DNA from: Lineus longissimus
Lineage: Eukaryota > Nemertea > Pilidiophora > Heteronemertea > Lineidae
Direction of reading: 5' to 3'
Assembly: GCF_910592395.1 (NCBI RefSeq)
Contig: NC_088310.1
Coordinates: 5,587,501-5,651,500, forward strand
DNA: 64,000 nucleotides
A program made the position numbers and the translations under genes. Positions 22,122 through 35,520 of this stretch are shown in pieces. The notes beneath the pieces are model-generated. The model was not told the origin of the DNA. It saw nothing but the letters and a program-made list of their open reading frames with translations, and searched no databases. The stretch's first letter is position 1. Every line of letters starts with the position of its first letter.

Positions 22122-25100
22122 ATGATAGTTGTTCATGCAGGTAGCCTTCACCGAAAGCTGAAAGTAAAAGTGCCATAAGTAGAGAGCAGAAGAAAAAGAA
22201 AAAATAAGGTTCAGAGATGGAGAAGTCGGAAGAGTTTTTGTTTAAATGATTAAATGATGTGTTGGTGTACTGTAAGTGTAAACACATGACATGACTGGTC
22301 TTAAGACGGTCGACCAAACTTCTTCCAACCGGTCTAATATGAAAAGTCAAGGACTTAGTGCGCCCATGAAATAAATGTCTCCTTTTATTCAGGTGCTGGT
22401 TATCATTCTGGGGCCAAGGCAGATGTCTACAAGAAAACCTGTGATGAAGCGTGCCAGAAGGTAAGGGACCTTAGCTGCCGCTTGGAACTTTCAAGACGGT
22501 GCACTTGAATAGACGGCAGATTGTGACCATGAGTTACATCATATCACACATGGTGTTCTGTCACCCAATCTTCCTGTCTCCATATCTTCTTGTAAATTAG
22601 AAGTTCACGAACTCGGGGCAAAATAAGTTTGTTATTAAGTGATCTACAAAGTCATGCATGGCATCAGCCACTTCATTGACTTGCTTTGTATTAAACTAAA
22701 TGTTTCTTGCTCTGTGTTTATCTTGCATTCATGTGAACTGTCTTCTTTGCAGGCTGTTAGTTTACTGAGAAATGGAAATTCATCAGTGGAGGCTGTACAG
22801 GCTGCCATAACAGTATTGGAGGTGTGTAATTCATTATTTGATATTCATTCAATTTTAGTACAGACTGGGCGCTCTCAATCAAAATTTGCTAGGATGTTGG
22901 CCATGAGCTTGTCATTAAGACTGAATGGATTTATGTCTTCAATGTCGTACAAATTGACAGAATTGTGAAATCTATTAGGAAGATAGAAACATTGAAATAC
23001 ATGTTTGGAATTGTTCTAGGATGCAGACTGTACAAATGCCGGTTATGGCTCAAATTTGACACTTGATGGGAAAGTGGAATGTGATGCAAGTATCATGGAT
23101 GGTACAACCTGTCATTATGGAGCTGTGGGAGCTCTTCCAGGTAATGTGGGACATTCATTAAGTTTATACTGTGCCTGATATTTGAAATGAGAACCTTAGC
23201 CTGAACACTGTTTTCCAAAGACAGTTAAATCCCAAGTTTGAAGACATGAATGCATTGTTTCGATGTCATCATTTTGCATGTCTTCTGATGGCAGGGAGGC
23301 AATATGATCTGGGAGTTTTGTGTGTCAATATAAAACTTCAAATTCTCCTGCAATATGACAGCACCTCTGTTGCTTGGCCAACACCTGGAAATAGCTTTTC
23401 CAGTAACTGTAGATGGAGACAATCTTAAAACTCAGGAAAGTCACTCTTTTTGCCCGGCTTGATAAAAAGTTCTTTGACTAATTTAAATTTTTTTCATTTC
23501 TCCTTTCTTTTACCAGCCAACATCAGAAACCCCATAACTGCTGCCTACCGATTACTCCAAGCACAAGTTGGTGGAAAACTCTCCCTTGGTCGAGTCCCTC
23601 CATGGTAAGGAATAGACTATGACTGCCCTATTACTGAAATCTCCCTCCTTTCTCAAGCATTGCCCAAAGCAGAAGGTATTTGGAGTATTTGGATATATCC
23701 GTATATAGTGAGGTCATAGCTCTGTATCTGCTTCTGTCTAATAATCCACATGTAGCTGACCAAGACATACTTCTGAGCAAATGTGGCTTTTAACAATGTT
23801 AGTACATTCTATATAATGACAACAAGGTACTTGTACATACCCCTCTTTTTTCAACCAATGAGGAGATATTTGCCTGTCCATGCCAATTACTCACCAAATT
23901 GAGGTAAGACAACCTTTCGTTTTCAGGCAAAGAAACCTAATTAATTAGTACATGTATATTCTTTCAGTACCCTGGTTGGTGATGGTGCTCGCCAGTGGTG
24001 TATCAATGAAGACTTTGCTGTCTGTGAGCCTGATTCAATGGTGAGCGGTATGTACATGCTCTTCCTCTTTCCTGATATTGTCCTTAGGGTAGAGATTACC
24101 GGTTGCTTATGGTGTTGCAAGGCTTGAGTTAGGCCCGAGCCCTTTGTACGCAGAAAGTAATTTTTGATCTTCATTAATTTTCATTAAGTGGATGATTTGT
24201 TCTGAAGTCCAAATGTCAGCAACTGACAAGTGTAATGAATAGATGATTTTAAAGGTAATTTTATTCTCAATCAGCCTGTGCCAGTTAATCCATCCCTGTT
24301 TTGATAAGCAATGTCCTTGATTTGCCTGATCATGAGTGGGTCACATATAGCCTTAAAACCTGACCTTGACATGCTTCCTCTCTATTCAAGAATCTTCCCA
24401 TAGAGCTTATGTCAAGCACCGGAGAAAACTATTGCTACACACCTCTAAAATGTCTAATAGTGCTGCCACGGAAAGAAAGATCAGGAAACCGGAAAACCTT
24501 TGCTGCTTGGTGAGTAAGCATACACATTTTAGGCATGGATGTTTGCCTCCAGTCGGCAGCCGAGTCAAGTGCTTTAAGTCCTTTTTCATAGTCAGAAGGG
24601 CCAAGAAAGTCGACGGGAAAAAAATTATTCGCTCAAAGCTCGACACTTGATTAATGGTGACCCCTGATCAAGAGGGGTCAAGGGTTTGCATTGACAGCTG
24701 CATGAGTCCGGCCTTGTTATGTTGGCAAGATGTGGTTTTTCAGGATGATTCTGACGATGAGAGTGATATCCAAGATACAGTCGGTGCTGTTTGTGTTGAC
24801 GTGAATGGTAACATTGCTGCTGGCGTGTCCAGTGGTGGCATAATGCTGAAGCACCCGGGGAGGATCGGACAGGTAAGCCAGGTTGTACCCCTTGTATTGA
24901 AGCAAGTGAACATCTGTAGTGTTGAGCCAATGGATAAATTCATTGCTTTTGATTTTTCATTACAAAACAGTTTAGTTAGTGAATTTTGTTGATAAACTCT
25001 AGATTGTCTGTTGTAAGTTTTTTTCCAATCATGTATAAACATCTTAACAATTTTAATTCAATTTGTTGCGCTAATTAGAATAAAATGCCAAGTTAAGGAA

Positions 25101-26726
25101 TGAGTGGAGTTTTGTCCCTTTTCAGGCTGCGATGTATGGCTGTGGATGTTGGGCTCTGAAAAGGAACGAAACGTTGCCGGCTGTTGGCGTCAGCACCTCT
25201 GGTAAGTTTAAGATTCTGTTACAGCTTGAATAGCACTGATGATAATTGGAGTGTACCTGTAGAGTATGCTATATTGTAATAACATCCACTACTCCTCTAG
25301 TACTTAAAAAGTCCTATCTTTTCACAGTATATTTCATCGAAAGTGATAGTGTGTAACACTTGTATTGCTGACTGTTTGTATTGGCTATCACCCAACTTGG
25401 TAGAACTGCTTTCTATTCATCCTCCCACTCTATTTTACGGTAACGCTGATACTACCGTAATGTATCTTTTCCAGGTTGTGGAGAGCACTTAATTAAGACC
25501 ATGTTCGCCAAGGAGTGTGGGGAGGCCATGAGGTTTGCTGCCAGTGCCAGCTTTGGTGTCAGTCATGCCTTCAAAGAGAAATTCATTGGTAAGGTTTCTC
25601 ATAGGATTTACGATCTGGTGTATATGAGCATAGACCTCCGTAGCCATTTAGTGCCTTTAAGCCTTGGCATGAAATCTGGGTCATTGATTGACCATGTATT
25701 CAGCAACCTTAAATAGGCCTTTTATTTTTTAACAGGTGTTGGCGTACCCCAAATATGATGAGTGGTGGTGGTTGTGGAGGGGGACATTGGGGGACATCGT
25801 TGAATTAATTCAGTTCTGCTTCTCTTTCATCAGGTTCGGAGTTCCTGGCTGGGGTGGAGGCTCAGCTTGGTGGGGTTGTTGCTGCACAGTGTGATGAAGA
25901 TGAGGGCGAAATGATGGTTGAGGTCGTCTGGGCGCATACCACTGAAACAATGTGTGTTGGATTCATGAGAGTTGATGAGGACAAACCAGTGGTACGTATT
26001 TGAATACATTGAAAGATGCTTGATACCAAATTACAAAGAGAGCTGATTGAAATCAAATTACAAAGAAAGATGTTTGTTACGAAATTACGAAGAATGAGAA
26101 GGCAAGAACCTTTAGATTGTGATTGGAAACACCTTTCGAGCGAGATACTTAAAAACTTTGATTGGTTCTTACAGAGTATTTTATCAAGGCAGGAGAAAGA
26201 CAAGGCATCTTTTATGATGGAAGGGCGTTCATTTCGATGGCAGGCAGCTACATCCTGACAAAGCCCATACTTCTCTAGTTACCAATTGAATCTCGGGGAC
26301 AGTGTCACAGTGCTCCCTGCTGTGACAACAAGAAGGAAGCTGAGGTAAATATTAAAGAGGTCATCCATAATTATCCATATTTTCAAAAGAGTACAAAACA
26401 TACTCTTTTTGGTAGTGTGAAATGCCCCCAAAAGTCACAAAAAGTTGTGATGCACTTGAGTGAATCTTAAATTCATGAACCAGGATTGGTCCGTTGTTAA
26501 ATTGTGCGTTTGCCGCTGCATTTCACCTCTAATCATCTCATCAGGTAATTTGCCACCTAGGATTTGCCATAAGTGAATTCAGATCATTCCACTTAATCCT
26601 GTCTCTCTGTCATTTCAGGAGCTGATACACCAGCCATCAAAGAAATTGGAAGATTCTGCAATGCTCACAGCCCAAAGGCCACGTTGGGATAACATTCAAG
26701 AAAGAGGAAGTATTATGTACTGGTAG
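22122..26726 (+). CDS. TASP1: TASP1, threonine aspartase 1 (taspase-1)
   Basis: Thirteen exons: 22122-22140, 22393-22460, 22753-22821, 23020-23140, 23517-23604, 23968-24047, 24391-24509, 24744-24872, 25126-25201, 25475-25588, 25834-25991, 26279-26344 and 26619-26726. They join in phase to about 404 residues (human 420). TASP1 is an N-terminal-nucleophile asparaginase-family protease that cleaves itself and then nuclear proteins such as KMT2A/MLL and TFIIA after Asp. Visible landmarks are VHAGAGYHS at the start, NAGYGSNL, CDASIMDG, the autocleavage site QD/TVGAV (Asp199/Thr200, the new N-terminal Thr nucleophile), [25 protein letters not shown] and VSTSGCGEH. An acidic DDSDDESD stretch precedes the cleavage site. 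The start is unusually close to the fold (MIVVHAG), so an upstream exon may exist. The last two exons are the least certain. A poly(A) signal AATAAA lies at 26754-26759. Confidence 0.92.
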
Positions 26727-26799
26727 TTTCATTTCCTGTACAGTATTATGATTAATAAATGATGTGATTGATCTGTTGTGTTTCTCACATCTCTTTGAC

Positions 26800-27550
26800 G
26801 CGGAAGTTGCTTCAAGAGGCAAGTCCTGAGACACCCATCCAAGCCCTAGAGACGTGACCGTCACTACTGTCAAAAGCTAGTCCTTGGATAAGGTGACAAT
26901 GCAGTTCACCCAGGTTCCTGACAACATTGCTGGCGCATCCAAGTCGTAAGACATGGATGTTAGCAGGAGCGACACACCCATCCTAGTTCTGACACTCATT
27001 ACACTTTGTTAGTCCTAATGTGACAATGGGAATGGTGGGACAATGCGAATGCAGCCTGGCTATTTACAAAACTACTGTCCGAGGTACCTTGAGAGACGAG
27101 AATATAGCAAGCACCTTAAACTGAAGACGTGGAGATGCAGCATTGATGACCTTGCCAGGTCCGACACGTTCTCAAAGAGACATTTGCCCTGAAGACACTG
27201 GCACTACTGTCACCAGCTCGTCCTGAGGACATCGCTGGTACATCTACTCTAGATCAGACATGCCCCAAACTTTCGAATCTTTGTCCTGATACACATTCTC
27301 AAGCTAGGGGACATTTGCTGTCAAATTTCAGGGGACTTCATTTCGCATCCAGGTCCTGAAGACTAAGCAAGCTCTATCGCTTTCATTCTCGTCCTGAATA
27401 AACTGCTGGTGCCTTCTAATCTGGGGACAACGGGGCATTGTTGGCGTCATCCTTCATGAAGGCTTCTTCAGGGATGTTTGGCACTGCTGTCCACACCTTG
27501 ACCCTAAAGACACTACGGGTAGATCTTGCCCTGCAATTACATCAGTTCAT
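26800..27550. repeat. degenerate tandem-repeat region downstream of TASP1
   Basis: The block CCTGAAGACACTGCTGGCA and variants recur irregularly about every 50-70 bp on the plus strand, for example near 26911, 27191, 27221, 27288, 27351, 27395 and 27480. No open frame is kept. This fits an old, decayed minisatellite or a decayed repeat-coding sequence. The unit boundaries are a visual judgement. Confidence 0.35.
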
Positions 27551-28068
27551 AAGATTCACTGACGCAGTGCTCTGTCACACTGTCCCTCAAAAGACACGAC
27601 CACCAGTATGAACCATCTCAGGTAAAAAAGTAAAGTAATCAATTGCTGACATTCGGGTGGCATGAAAAATGCAAAAAGGAATGAATACAATTTAGGACTA
27701 CGTTTTATTACCTGTTCGCCTACATTATATAATTAATGACTAAGATCGTCTTCTAATGTCTTGGTTCTTATGATATAATTTCTGTTTTGAAAAACCTTAA
27801 GTTAAGAGAGACACTCCCCTTGACAGAGTCAACAGTTGGAAGTTAGCTAAAAACCTAAGTGTAACTTGGCCGAGCATGTAATGTCATAATACTCGACTCT
27901 TTTTTGATGACAACACCCCTTCTTGACAAGGAAACTGACTCCAACTTCTATCAACCGTCAGCAAGAAAGTCGGGATATCTCCTGACCGATTTACAGTGGT
28001 CCCATACGACACCCAGTAACTGAACTCTCAAGTGCCCTCACTAGTCATTTCAACATTCATGGCTATGA

Positions 28069-29213
28069 TTATTTTCTGTTGACCATGATGATTTTCAGCT
28101 TAATTAGCATGCGGGCCAACTCTCCTACATCAATGACACCGTCCGCCCCCTTGTTCGTATTGATGCAGAACTTGACCTCCTCATCGGTAATCTCCTTCCC
28201 ATCCTGCGTTTTCAGGGCCTTCAATCCCGCAGTAGCTTCCTCAGCGTCCAACTTGCCATTTTTGTCCTTATCCATACTCTCAAACATGTCCATGATTTCC
28301 TGCCCCCTGAAACGGAGAGATAGAATAACTTTACTAAGACAGCATGATTGGAAAGCGGCCGCCAATAGGCTAAATCGCACAAAGTAACGCCGATTACGTT
28401 ACCGGTCGCAGCGTTCTTATGAAATGTTTTGCATGTGTCTCGGCGGTGGTTGACAACAGCACAGGACACAGTATACCATAATTATTATCTTGGGTTGTGT
28501 TCCTCTTCGCCAAAATTGATTTTCTTCTGTGAATTGCACATATATACCATGCATTTCGAAGTGGGAATAATCATACCATTCATGGCACTATTATCTAGAA
28601 TGCGATAATTGGATGTTTAATAATCATTGGCGACCACGCAAATTTTTCAATAGAGACAACAAGGTCTTTGATAGTAAGCCACGGAGGCGCAGCTGTAATC
28701 CACTACTATATAATGACCCGAGCTTATTTAACGTGTGCGAGGGGAGGACTGACTCGTATTGAGGTTTAAATACACAAAAATCGTTACCTATTGCCAATGG
28801 TTGCGTAAAACTGCCTGAATTCCCGCAAGGTCATGACGCCGTTTTTATCGGCGTCAAAGGTCTCGAATATTGCGTCTGCCTGCGCCTCAGTCATGCCGAA
28901 TCTCTCCACGAACATTTTTATGGCGTTTTCCCTCTTTAATTTTCGGCCAATCCCTGCACCGTACTCAGGATCGTCAAAAATCGCCTGGATTTCTTTCCTG
29001 TGAATGAAAATGTGAAGAAAATGTGTGTAATTAGGATTTTAGTTATCAAAAGGGATGCCCTTATACTATTAAAATCTTCCATAAAAATACGCACCCCATA
29101 GAGGTTTTTCAGGGAAACGGAAAACCGTAGGATCAGTGACAGTGACTGAAAATGGACCAATAATGTACTATTGCACAAAAGTTTACTCACGGTAACTGCC
29201 TTCCAACTGACAT
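28069..29213 (-). CDS. EF-hand calcium-binding protein, paralogue 1
   Basis: Three exons (29191-29213, 28788-28997, 28069-28306) give 156 residues starting MSVGRQLPKEIQAIF. Two canonical 12-residue EF-hand loops are seen: DADKNGVMTLRE (56-67) and DKDKNGKLDAEE (90-101). A third region, residues 127-140, reads NTNKGADGVIDVGE and is two residues longer than a standard loop. The N-terminal 50 residues look like a degenerate helix-loop-helix. This is the layout of soluble four-EF-hand invertebrate proteins of the sarcoplasmic Ca-binding or calcium-vector type. The subfamily could not be fixed. There is no signal peptide, so it is probably cytosolic, acting as a Ca2+ buffer or sensor. Its closest visible relative is the gene at 30884-32107, with the same exon layout and phases. 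Confidence 0.85.
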
Positions 29214-30883
29214 CCTCTCGCAGGCTCTTATAAATTCGACGAGAGATCGAGTGACACCTTCCTGAAAATGATCGAATTGGTATAGATGGAATTTTGTCCA
29301 CAGTTGGGAAATGCCCAAGGACAATATTGTTATCTCTGTAGAATTTAAAGGTTATTGCATGGTTTCTCTGGCTTTGCACCTTGATGTCTTATCGAAAAAT
29401 GCATACATTCATACATACGACTGGGCGGCGATTCTTGGGGCAATGTTTCCTGTAAGAACCTGGTTCCACTATCGAGTGTGTCTACTAAACCCCTGGGTCT
29501 TCAAATCGAGGAAATCGAGGGGGGGGGGGGGCGGGTAAAGAATTTACGTTATGGCCGCTGCCAGTATTTCACATGAAGTTTAGATAGATAAATTTCAAAA
29601 TGTAATTATCAGATAACACACCTACCCGAGTCAGTATAGAACAAGCCAGCTGCTCCGTCAAAGCTCTCTCAGCAGACTATTTCCAGGCCTTTACAACAAG
29701 CTTCTAAATGACATGTCACGGTGTCAAATAATCTAATGGTCTGTGTAATTAGACGAAACATAAAGGATGACTACGCTAAATTTGCGCATTTATCCGGGCT
29801 CTTCTCCGTGAAATCGTCGCTATAATTTTGGTTCTATGGACAGGCCTACAAAGGATGCTTTCAAAGTCAACGATTTTGAACATCTTTGAAAGTCTATTTC
29901 CAAATGAGCGTGTTTATACGCCGTGTCCTTTGTTTTCACGCTAACGCTGCCTACATGTATGAGCATTTTATCGGGTTGCCTAAGGTCATTACGGAAAAGG
30001 ATACATGTAAACTATTGAGACGAAACATCGAAAGCTGGCCCCAAGTTTTAAGAAAAGGAGGCGATGAAGCGGTTAACGTAAACAAAGTTACAATCTCACA
30101 GCTGAAAAAGTAAAAAGTGAACTGATTCGTTGAAAAGACACATTGGTCTTGCGATTCAACAGATTTCACGTAACGCGGTGGTGTCAAGTTTGGTTAATAT
30201 TTATTTAGAAGCTTTTCGCCATATTGTCTCTGCTGTTGTATACACAAAAAATCCTGATATTTGCGGGTACATTGTATATAAAGCGCCCCGCAAAAAGAGA
30301 TTAAATTTTGTCTCAGTGACCTCACTGCGCGATGTGCGGCAAAAATTCTCTCGCCTGCAGGTAAAGCTGGTAATCGTTGGGTTTCACATACGACAGATTG
30401 TTGTCGCAGGCACCCAAGGTGACCTGTGGCAACCAGCGATAGATAGGCCTAAATATCAAGGCCCAGCAATGACCAATTTTACCAGCCGACGAGTGATCTT
30501 TTTATCATTACCCGGACAACCACTGCCAGAGGAAACTGTTCATTTGTTAAGTTATACATGTATTCTCATTTCTCTTATCCCAAAGCATCGGGGAAACCCT
30601 CACAGTCAAATATCGACGAACAAGTCGGTCAAATCACTCATTGCGTGAGGAAGTCTTGCAGTTGCCCTACGAAAGTCTTGAGGTTAGACAAGGTGGTACA
30701 AGTCCGCGTACATCCTCTGCTGGCTACCAGATGTTTTCCACATCAAAGGAGCTAGAATTATACCGAAGTTGCATACTTGTACCACTTTACCTTGTTTCTT
30801 AAACTGATTGAGGACCAAAGAAAGTTCAAGAAGTTCGATATCAGTTTGTATAAAACTATTAGTTGAAGGACATCTTTAGATGT
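29214..30883. other. intergenic, between the EF-hand genes
   Basis: No gene recognised. It contains a 13-bp G run (29519-29531). The plus-strand open frame at 30130-30648 shows no known motif or gene-like context. The upstream EF-hand gene's promoter should lie at the left end. Confidence 0.4.
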
Positions 30884-32107
30884 TTATTTCTTTGGCTTCG
30901 GTTTATACATCTTCAGTCTGAATAACATCTGCACAAAGCGTCCTAAGTCGATCATACCATCCTCTCCCGTGTTGGATTTGAGGAAGAAATCGATCTCCCG
31001 ATCCTCGAAATCTCGTCCGGTAGTCGTCTTCATTTGTTTTAATCCAGCCCGAGCCTCGCTAGCGTCCAGCTTACCGCTACCATCGACATCCATTTCTTCA
31101 AACTTTTTCACAATTTCTTGCGCGCTGAAAAGATTCATCAACTCATTCAGGATTGTGAATTCAGGATAACAATTAATATTTAATCTAGAAATATTGATTG
31201 GGAGAATCATCATGGCTTTTCAACATGGTGGAAACGGAGAAACCGTGTCATTCATTTCAGCGCTCCCAAACATTAAGGGAGACACCCAGAAAAGGAAAAA
31301 CACCAAAACGTTACACCGTTACCAGTTGCTGACAATCGTCGCACCGGAAGACCGTCCCCGGCCCGAATTCTGATTTGTCATTGTACTTCGGCAGTGAGCA
31401 TACAGATCTGAGAGAGGTTTATCAATGCCCCAACTACGATATTGCAACACCCAACTTCAACCATACATATTTCCGTTTTCCTATTAAACGACATCGTTTA
31501 CGCAAATGCTTATTGAGGGTGAAGTTCTGGAGTCACAGTCTGACAAAAAACCAAGACTTTGCTAAACCTCTCGTTTACCTGTCCCCGACTGTCGTATACA
31601 ATGCCTCGAATTCCCAAAGGCTCATAATGCCGTTCTTGTCCTGGTCAAATGTCTCAAAGATCTTCTCTCCCTGCTCTTCCGTCAGGCCAAACTCCTCCGA
31701 CATCATCCTGATCGCTTCGGGCTTCTTCAGACGCGTGGCGATATTGGTCTCCTTGTACTTGTCGAAGATAGCCTGCACTTCTTTCCTGCAAAAGAAATGG
31801 ATAGGTACCAAATCTGTTCACTAGGTGGCGAAAGGAAATGAATCGGTCGTGTCAGCCATTTTGAACTTCTCTCGACTCAACAACCTCAACCCAGGGGAGC
31901 GGCACTCCCTATAATTGTTGTTGAGTTTGTTGGTGATAAGATGGACGCTCCTTGCTGGAATAAAAAATACAGTCTGCCCGAGGACGCAAGGCAACCAGAG
32001 CAAACGATCTTCTATTACCTATTACGTAACATCAGAAATTCCTGAATTTCTGTGAAAAAAAGATGAAATAACTGCACTCACGGCACCTTCCTTCCAACAG
32101 GCGGCAT
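30884..32107 (-). CDS. EF-hand calcium-binding protein, paralogue 2
   Basis: Three exons (32082-32107, 31579-31785, 30884-31124) give 157 residues starting MPPVGRKVPKEVQAIF. Canonical loops are DQDKNGIMSLWE (56-67) and DVDGSGKLDASE (90-101). The third, 14-residue loop (127-140) ends in Arg where Glu would coordinate calcium, so this site is probably non-functional here while paralogue 1 keeps Glu140. The C-terminus is basic (YKPKPKK). Intron positions and phases equal those of paralogue 1, so the two arose by tandem duplication. The stop codon lies inside an AATAAA hexamer (30883-30888). Whether that hexamer is used as the poly(A) signal is unknown. Confidence 0.85.
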
Positions 32108-34801
32108 AGTTTTCGGGTGTATTTTTCTTCTTAGTTACAGAACCAACTACGTGTCCTTCGTTATCAGCAGATCAGTTCTGTATCGGTTCTGAAAAACGAA
32201 AGTAAAGACAATGCCATAATTCCCTCGGATTCATTCAGACCTTGAGTCGATGTCGATCAAGCTCCTGGCCCAGTTTATACTCATTCAGCGGGCGCAGTAA
32301 CATTTGCGTTAAGTCCTAACTCTTCTATGTATTAGTGAAGTTAACTGAAGGAGAAAACGCTCAGTTGAACTAACGTTGGCGTTTGTCTATAACGTGGATT
32401 GAGCAAGCGCCCTGCTTGAAGAACGTGGCGATTGGAAAGAACCTCTGTGTCAATTCAGAGCCAAAACGTTGATTGGAAACATCTGATCTGATCTAAGGGA
32501 ATGGGATGGGCAGTGAGAATGTGTGTGGTAGGTTTTATCTACCGGTATATGATGCTGAGTCATAAAATCACCCACCCACCCTCCAATCTGTGGCTGTTAA
32601 GCTGTGGCGAGATTTTGTTATTAGTTGATGCCAGGAGTAGCCTCACCTATACAAAACCCAAACTGGAAGGATTTTTTGGACGGCCTCTTTCTTTTTTGTC
32701 CGTATCTCCGACACCGTTAATGACGGGTAAAATACTCGTCACTTTCTAACATGTCTCATGGTCTGAATATACAGTCTTCAGCCCCTAATACAATGATAGC
32801 AAGTAGGTATAAAAACCAACTACGGCCTGAGCGGATTTTTGTTATTGGATGATTTCACCACTTTGATCTTGTCCAGCAATAGACTTAATTGGGAATTTTC
32901 AAGTCTACCGGCCTAACGGCCTATTTCCCTATATATACCCCGGAATAGTAAGTTGAAGGAGTAAAGCAACCAGCCTGAGCCTTTTTCAGCCCTTCTTGGA
33001 TGGAATCATCTAAATGGAAAAAAGGTGGGTTTTTTTGTCAAAATATAGACCTGCATCTTTTGAACGTACATTGTATAGGCATCAGAAATGTGCTGTTGGC
33101 GTTTCAAAGATTTCCGACACATTCTTTATTTGGCCAGCAATTTTATTTGCATGTCTGAGTTCTGATAGCTCAGCGAATTCCCCCAATATCGCTCGTGGTA
33201 TATTGATTATACCAATCAAATTCCGTTTCGGGGAACCCAATCTGATTCAGACTGACTCAGAGATAACCCCGAGGAAGACGCAGGATACCTGCGCCAATAT
33301 ACAGTGTAGTATGTACGAATTGTAAAAAAAGACAGAAAGGATTCCATGAAATAGGTACATGAGTAGGCCAATATGCAGGCCTACAATATGTAGGCCTACG
33401 CCGTGGGGCATGATGAGAAATAGCCAAGTTCATGTTCCTTGGCGGTAACAAAGCTTCCCCAAAATAACGAAATGCTTTCCCCATCAACTTCATCAGTGAT
33501 ATTTCACAATAAGGTACAATGTAATCTCAATTATGTTTTTTCGAAGTTACGGAAGATGTGTCTTCGGATACCTAATGGCAGACGGCTAAAAGAGTTGACG
33601 AAAGTTGACTTCCGGTGTAACGTTGGGTTCCCCGAATCGCTGACTTACATAATCGACTTGTTTCTAAGCATTGCCAAAGAGCTTTTTCGAGAAAGATTAC
33701 TCTCTCGATGCACTGCTGTAGATTTCAGTATAAGATACCTGCTGCAATTATGATAGCAAACTCTCACGAAGCATAGTCGTTCTTCTCTAGTTTGTTGCTC
33801 ATGTTTTTTCGCAATTCAGATTGGAAGAAACCAAAGCATTACCTGCCTGCATGCTAATGCGGGTCGCTCAATTATAAGCCAACCTAAAGCAAAGGACGGA
33901 TATAACTGAACAACGAATTGTAGGACCATTAGCCGAATTGATCAAGGGATAATTTAGAATCGGCAAAGCCATTTTGGCAATCATTGGAAATTAATAGTTT
34001 TACACTTAATACAGACAAATGAAGTTTTACCGAGAGGGACATCTTTCTCAACTTTTATCTTTGACGAAAACCCAACTAAAGCCAAGAGTGAAGTGTCTAG
34101 GGTGACTAATACCAGGGACTTTCAATGAATTCGGGTGTGGCGGGTCTAGCAGGATGCGGCACCACCTATTCCCCATGTACCAAACACCAACCGTGATGCT
34201 CTTGTAACACGGGACCGAGGACAGCGAGTCCTCTACCACAGGACTGCCCACTGCACGAAACCAACAGACAAGAAATTTGGCCAAATGGTGCCACCCCGCA
34301 GACCAACTGTGCGGGGAAAGTGGACTCACGGAGAATTGCGGACAACTGATCATGAGTAAATCCGTCGAACATAACTGACTGTCGGAGAAGTTAACGCATA
34401 GAAAAAGAAGAAATCCGTGTGTGATAAGTTTTGATCTCTTGCCCTACGTGTAGGTAAGGGGCTGCTGGTGATATGTCATTCACCATCCCGGGGAAGACTA
34501 CCTAACATAAAAATGAAATGAAAGTTAACTTACGTGTCTTGGTATCGCTACCCTGTGTTCCTGCTATTCCCAGCTGCCTGTCTGATGTTTTGCTTGCCTC
34601 TGTACCGTATCCTATGACTGCTTTGGTATTCTGACTCAAGTCACTGGAGCAGACGCAGTTAAGAAGCAGACGAGCAACTTGAGATAGATGATTGTTTGCC
34701 TTTCTACCGCCACTATTGCATACCTGGTAGAGCTAGGTAAGAATAAACCTCCCCAGCTAGTAAAATAATATCTCAGCCTAAAAATGAAATATACAGGATA
34801 T
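32108..34801. other. intergenic, no gene recognised
   Basis: Only short open frames without family features occur. A small palindromic cluster of GTAGGCCTAC-type motifs lies at 33360-33402. The minus-strand frames at 34048-34372 show no recognisable domain. Confidence 0.4.
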
Positions 34802-35188
34802 GTGGGAGTCGAAGGGAATAGACTGGAAGACTGTGTATATGATGATTATCGCAGTATAATGATATTTATATATACATCATTATGTACCAGTTGATTCTCT
34901 GTGCAAACCACACCCCCGGACCTGCTGCGAAAAATGCTATAAGAGTCACGTACATGTACCAATAGCGCCGATGGTGTCAATTTGCGCTTCTGGCTATCGT
35001 TACGATATTATCATCGTGTATGTAGCATGCGTAAACCGTCGGCCTGAATGTATTAAGTGAAATCGTAGTAACATAACATTGTACAAGTCGTATTCGATAA
35101 TGCACTACGAACCGCAACGCCTCACCTCCGCAGACCAGGACGTCAGCCCGCTTCAATTGGGCAACATTTTATTGCCCTGATCGATCAG

Positions 35189-35520
35189 TTACGGTGGCTG
35201 TAAAAGGCCACGCAAAATCTTTTTTTTAGAATGCCCGAATTTATTTTTTATAACTCGAGCGCTCGACTTATATCTCGAGCGCTCGACATATATCTCGAGC
35301 GCTCGAGATATAAGTCGAGGTCACGCAAAATCTTTTTAGAATGCCCGAGTTTATTTTTCATAACTCGAGCGCTCGAGTTATGAAAAATAAACTAAAAAAT
35401 ATTTTGCGTGACCTTTACGTAAGTCGAGCGCTCGAGATATAAGTCGAGCGCTCGAGTTATAAAAAATAAATTCGGGCATTCTAAAAAAAGATTTCGCGTG
35501 GCCTTTTACAGCCACCGTAA
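35189..35520. mobile_element. nested foldback (palindromic) DNA transposon, 332 bp
   Basis: The ends are long inverted repeats starting TTACGGTGGCTGTAAAAGGC and ending in the reverse complement. The arms run inward for about 80 bp through TAGAATGCCCGA and TAACTCGAGCGCTCGA. It is flanked by TCAG on both sides (35185-35188 and 35521-35524). The duplicated sister segment near 41904 has one TCAG and no element, so this is a real insertion with a 4-bp target-site duplication. Inside, a second palindrome (about 35318-35417) repeats the arm motif, and CTCGAGCGCTCGA palindromes occur six times. No coding capacity. Confidence 0.85.

Noticed and set aside
30130-30648. 172-residue plus-strand open frame between the EF-hand genes
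   Set aside because: No recognisable domain, no intron structure, and composition like neighbouring intergenic DNA. Probably a chance frame.
34048-34372. overlapping minus-strand frames of 68-101 residues
   Set aside because: No family features, no consistent frame, and no homologous segment in the SLC22 duplication units.
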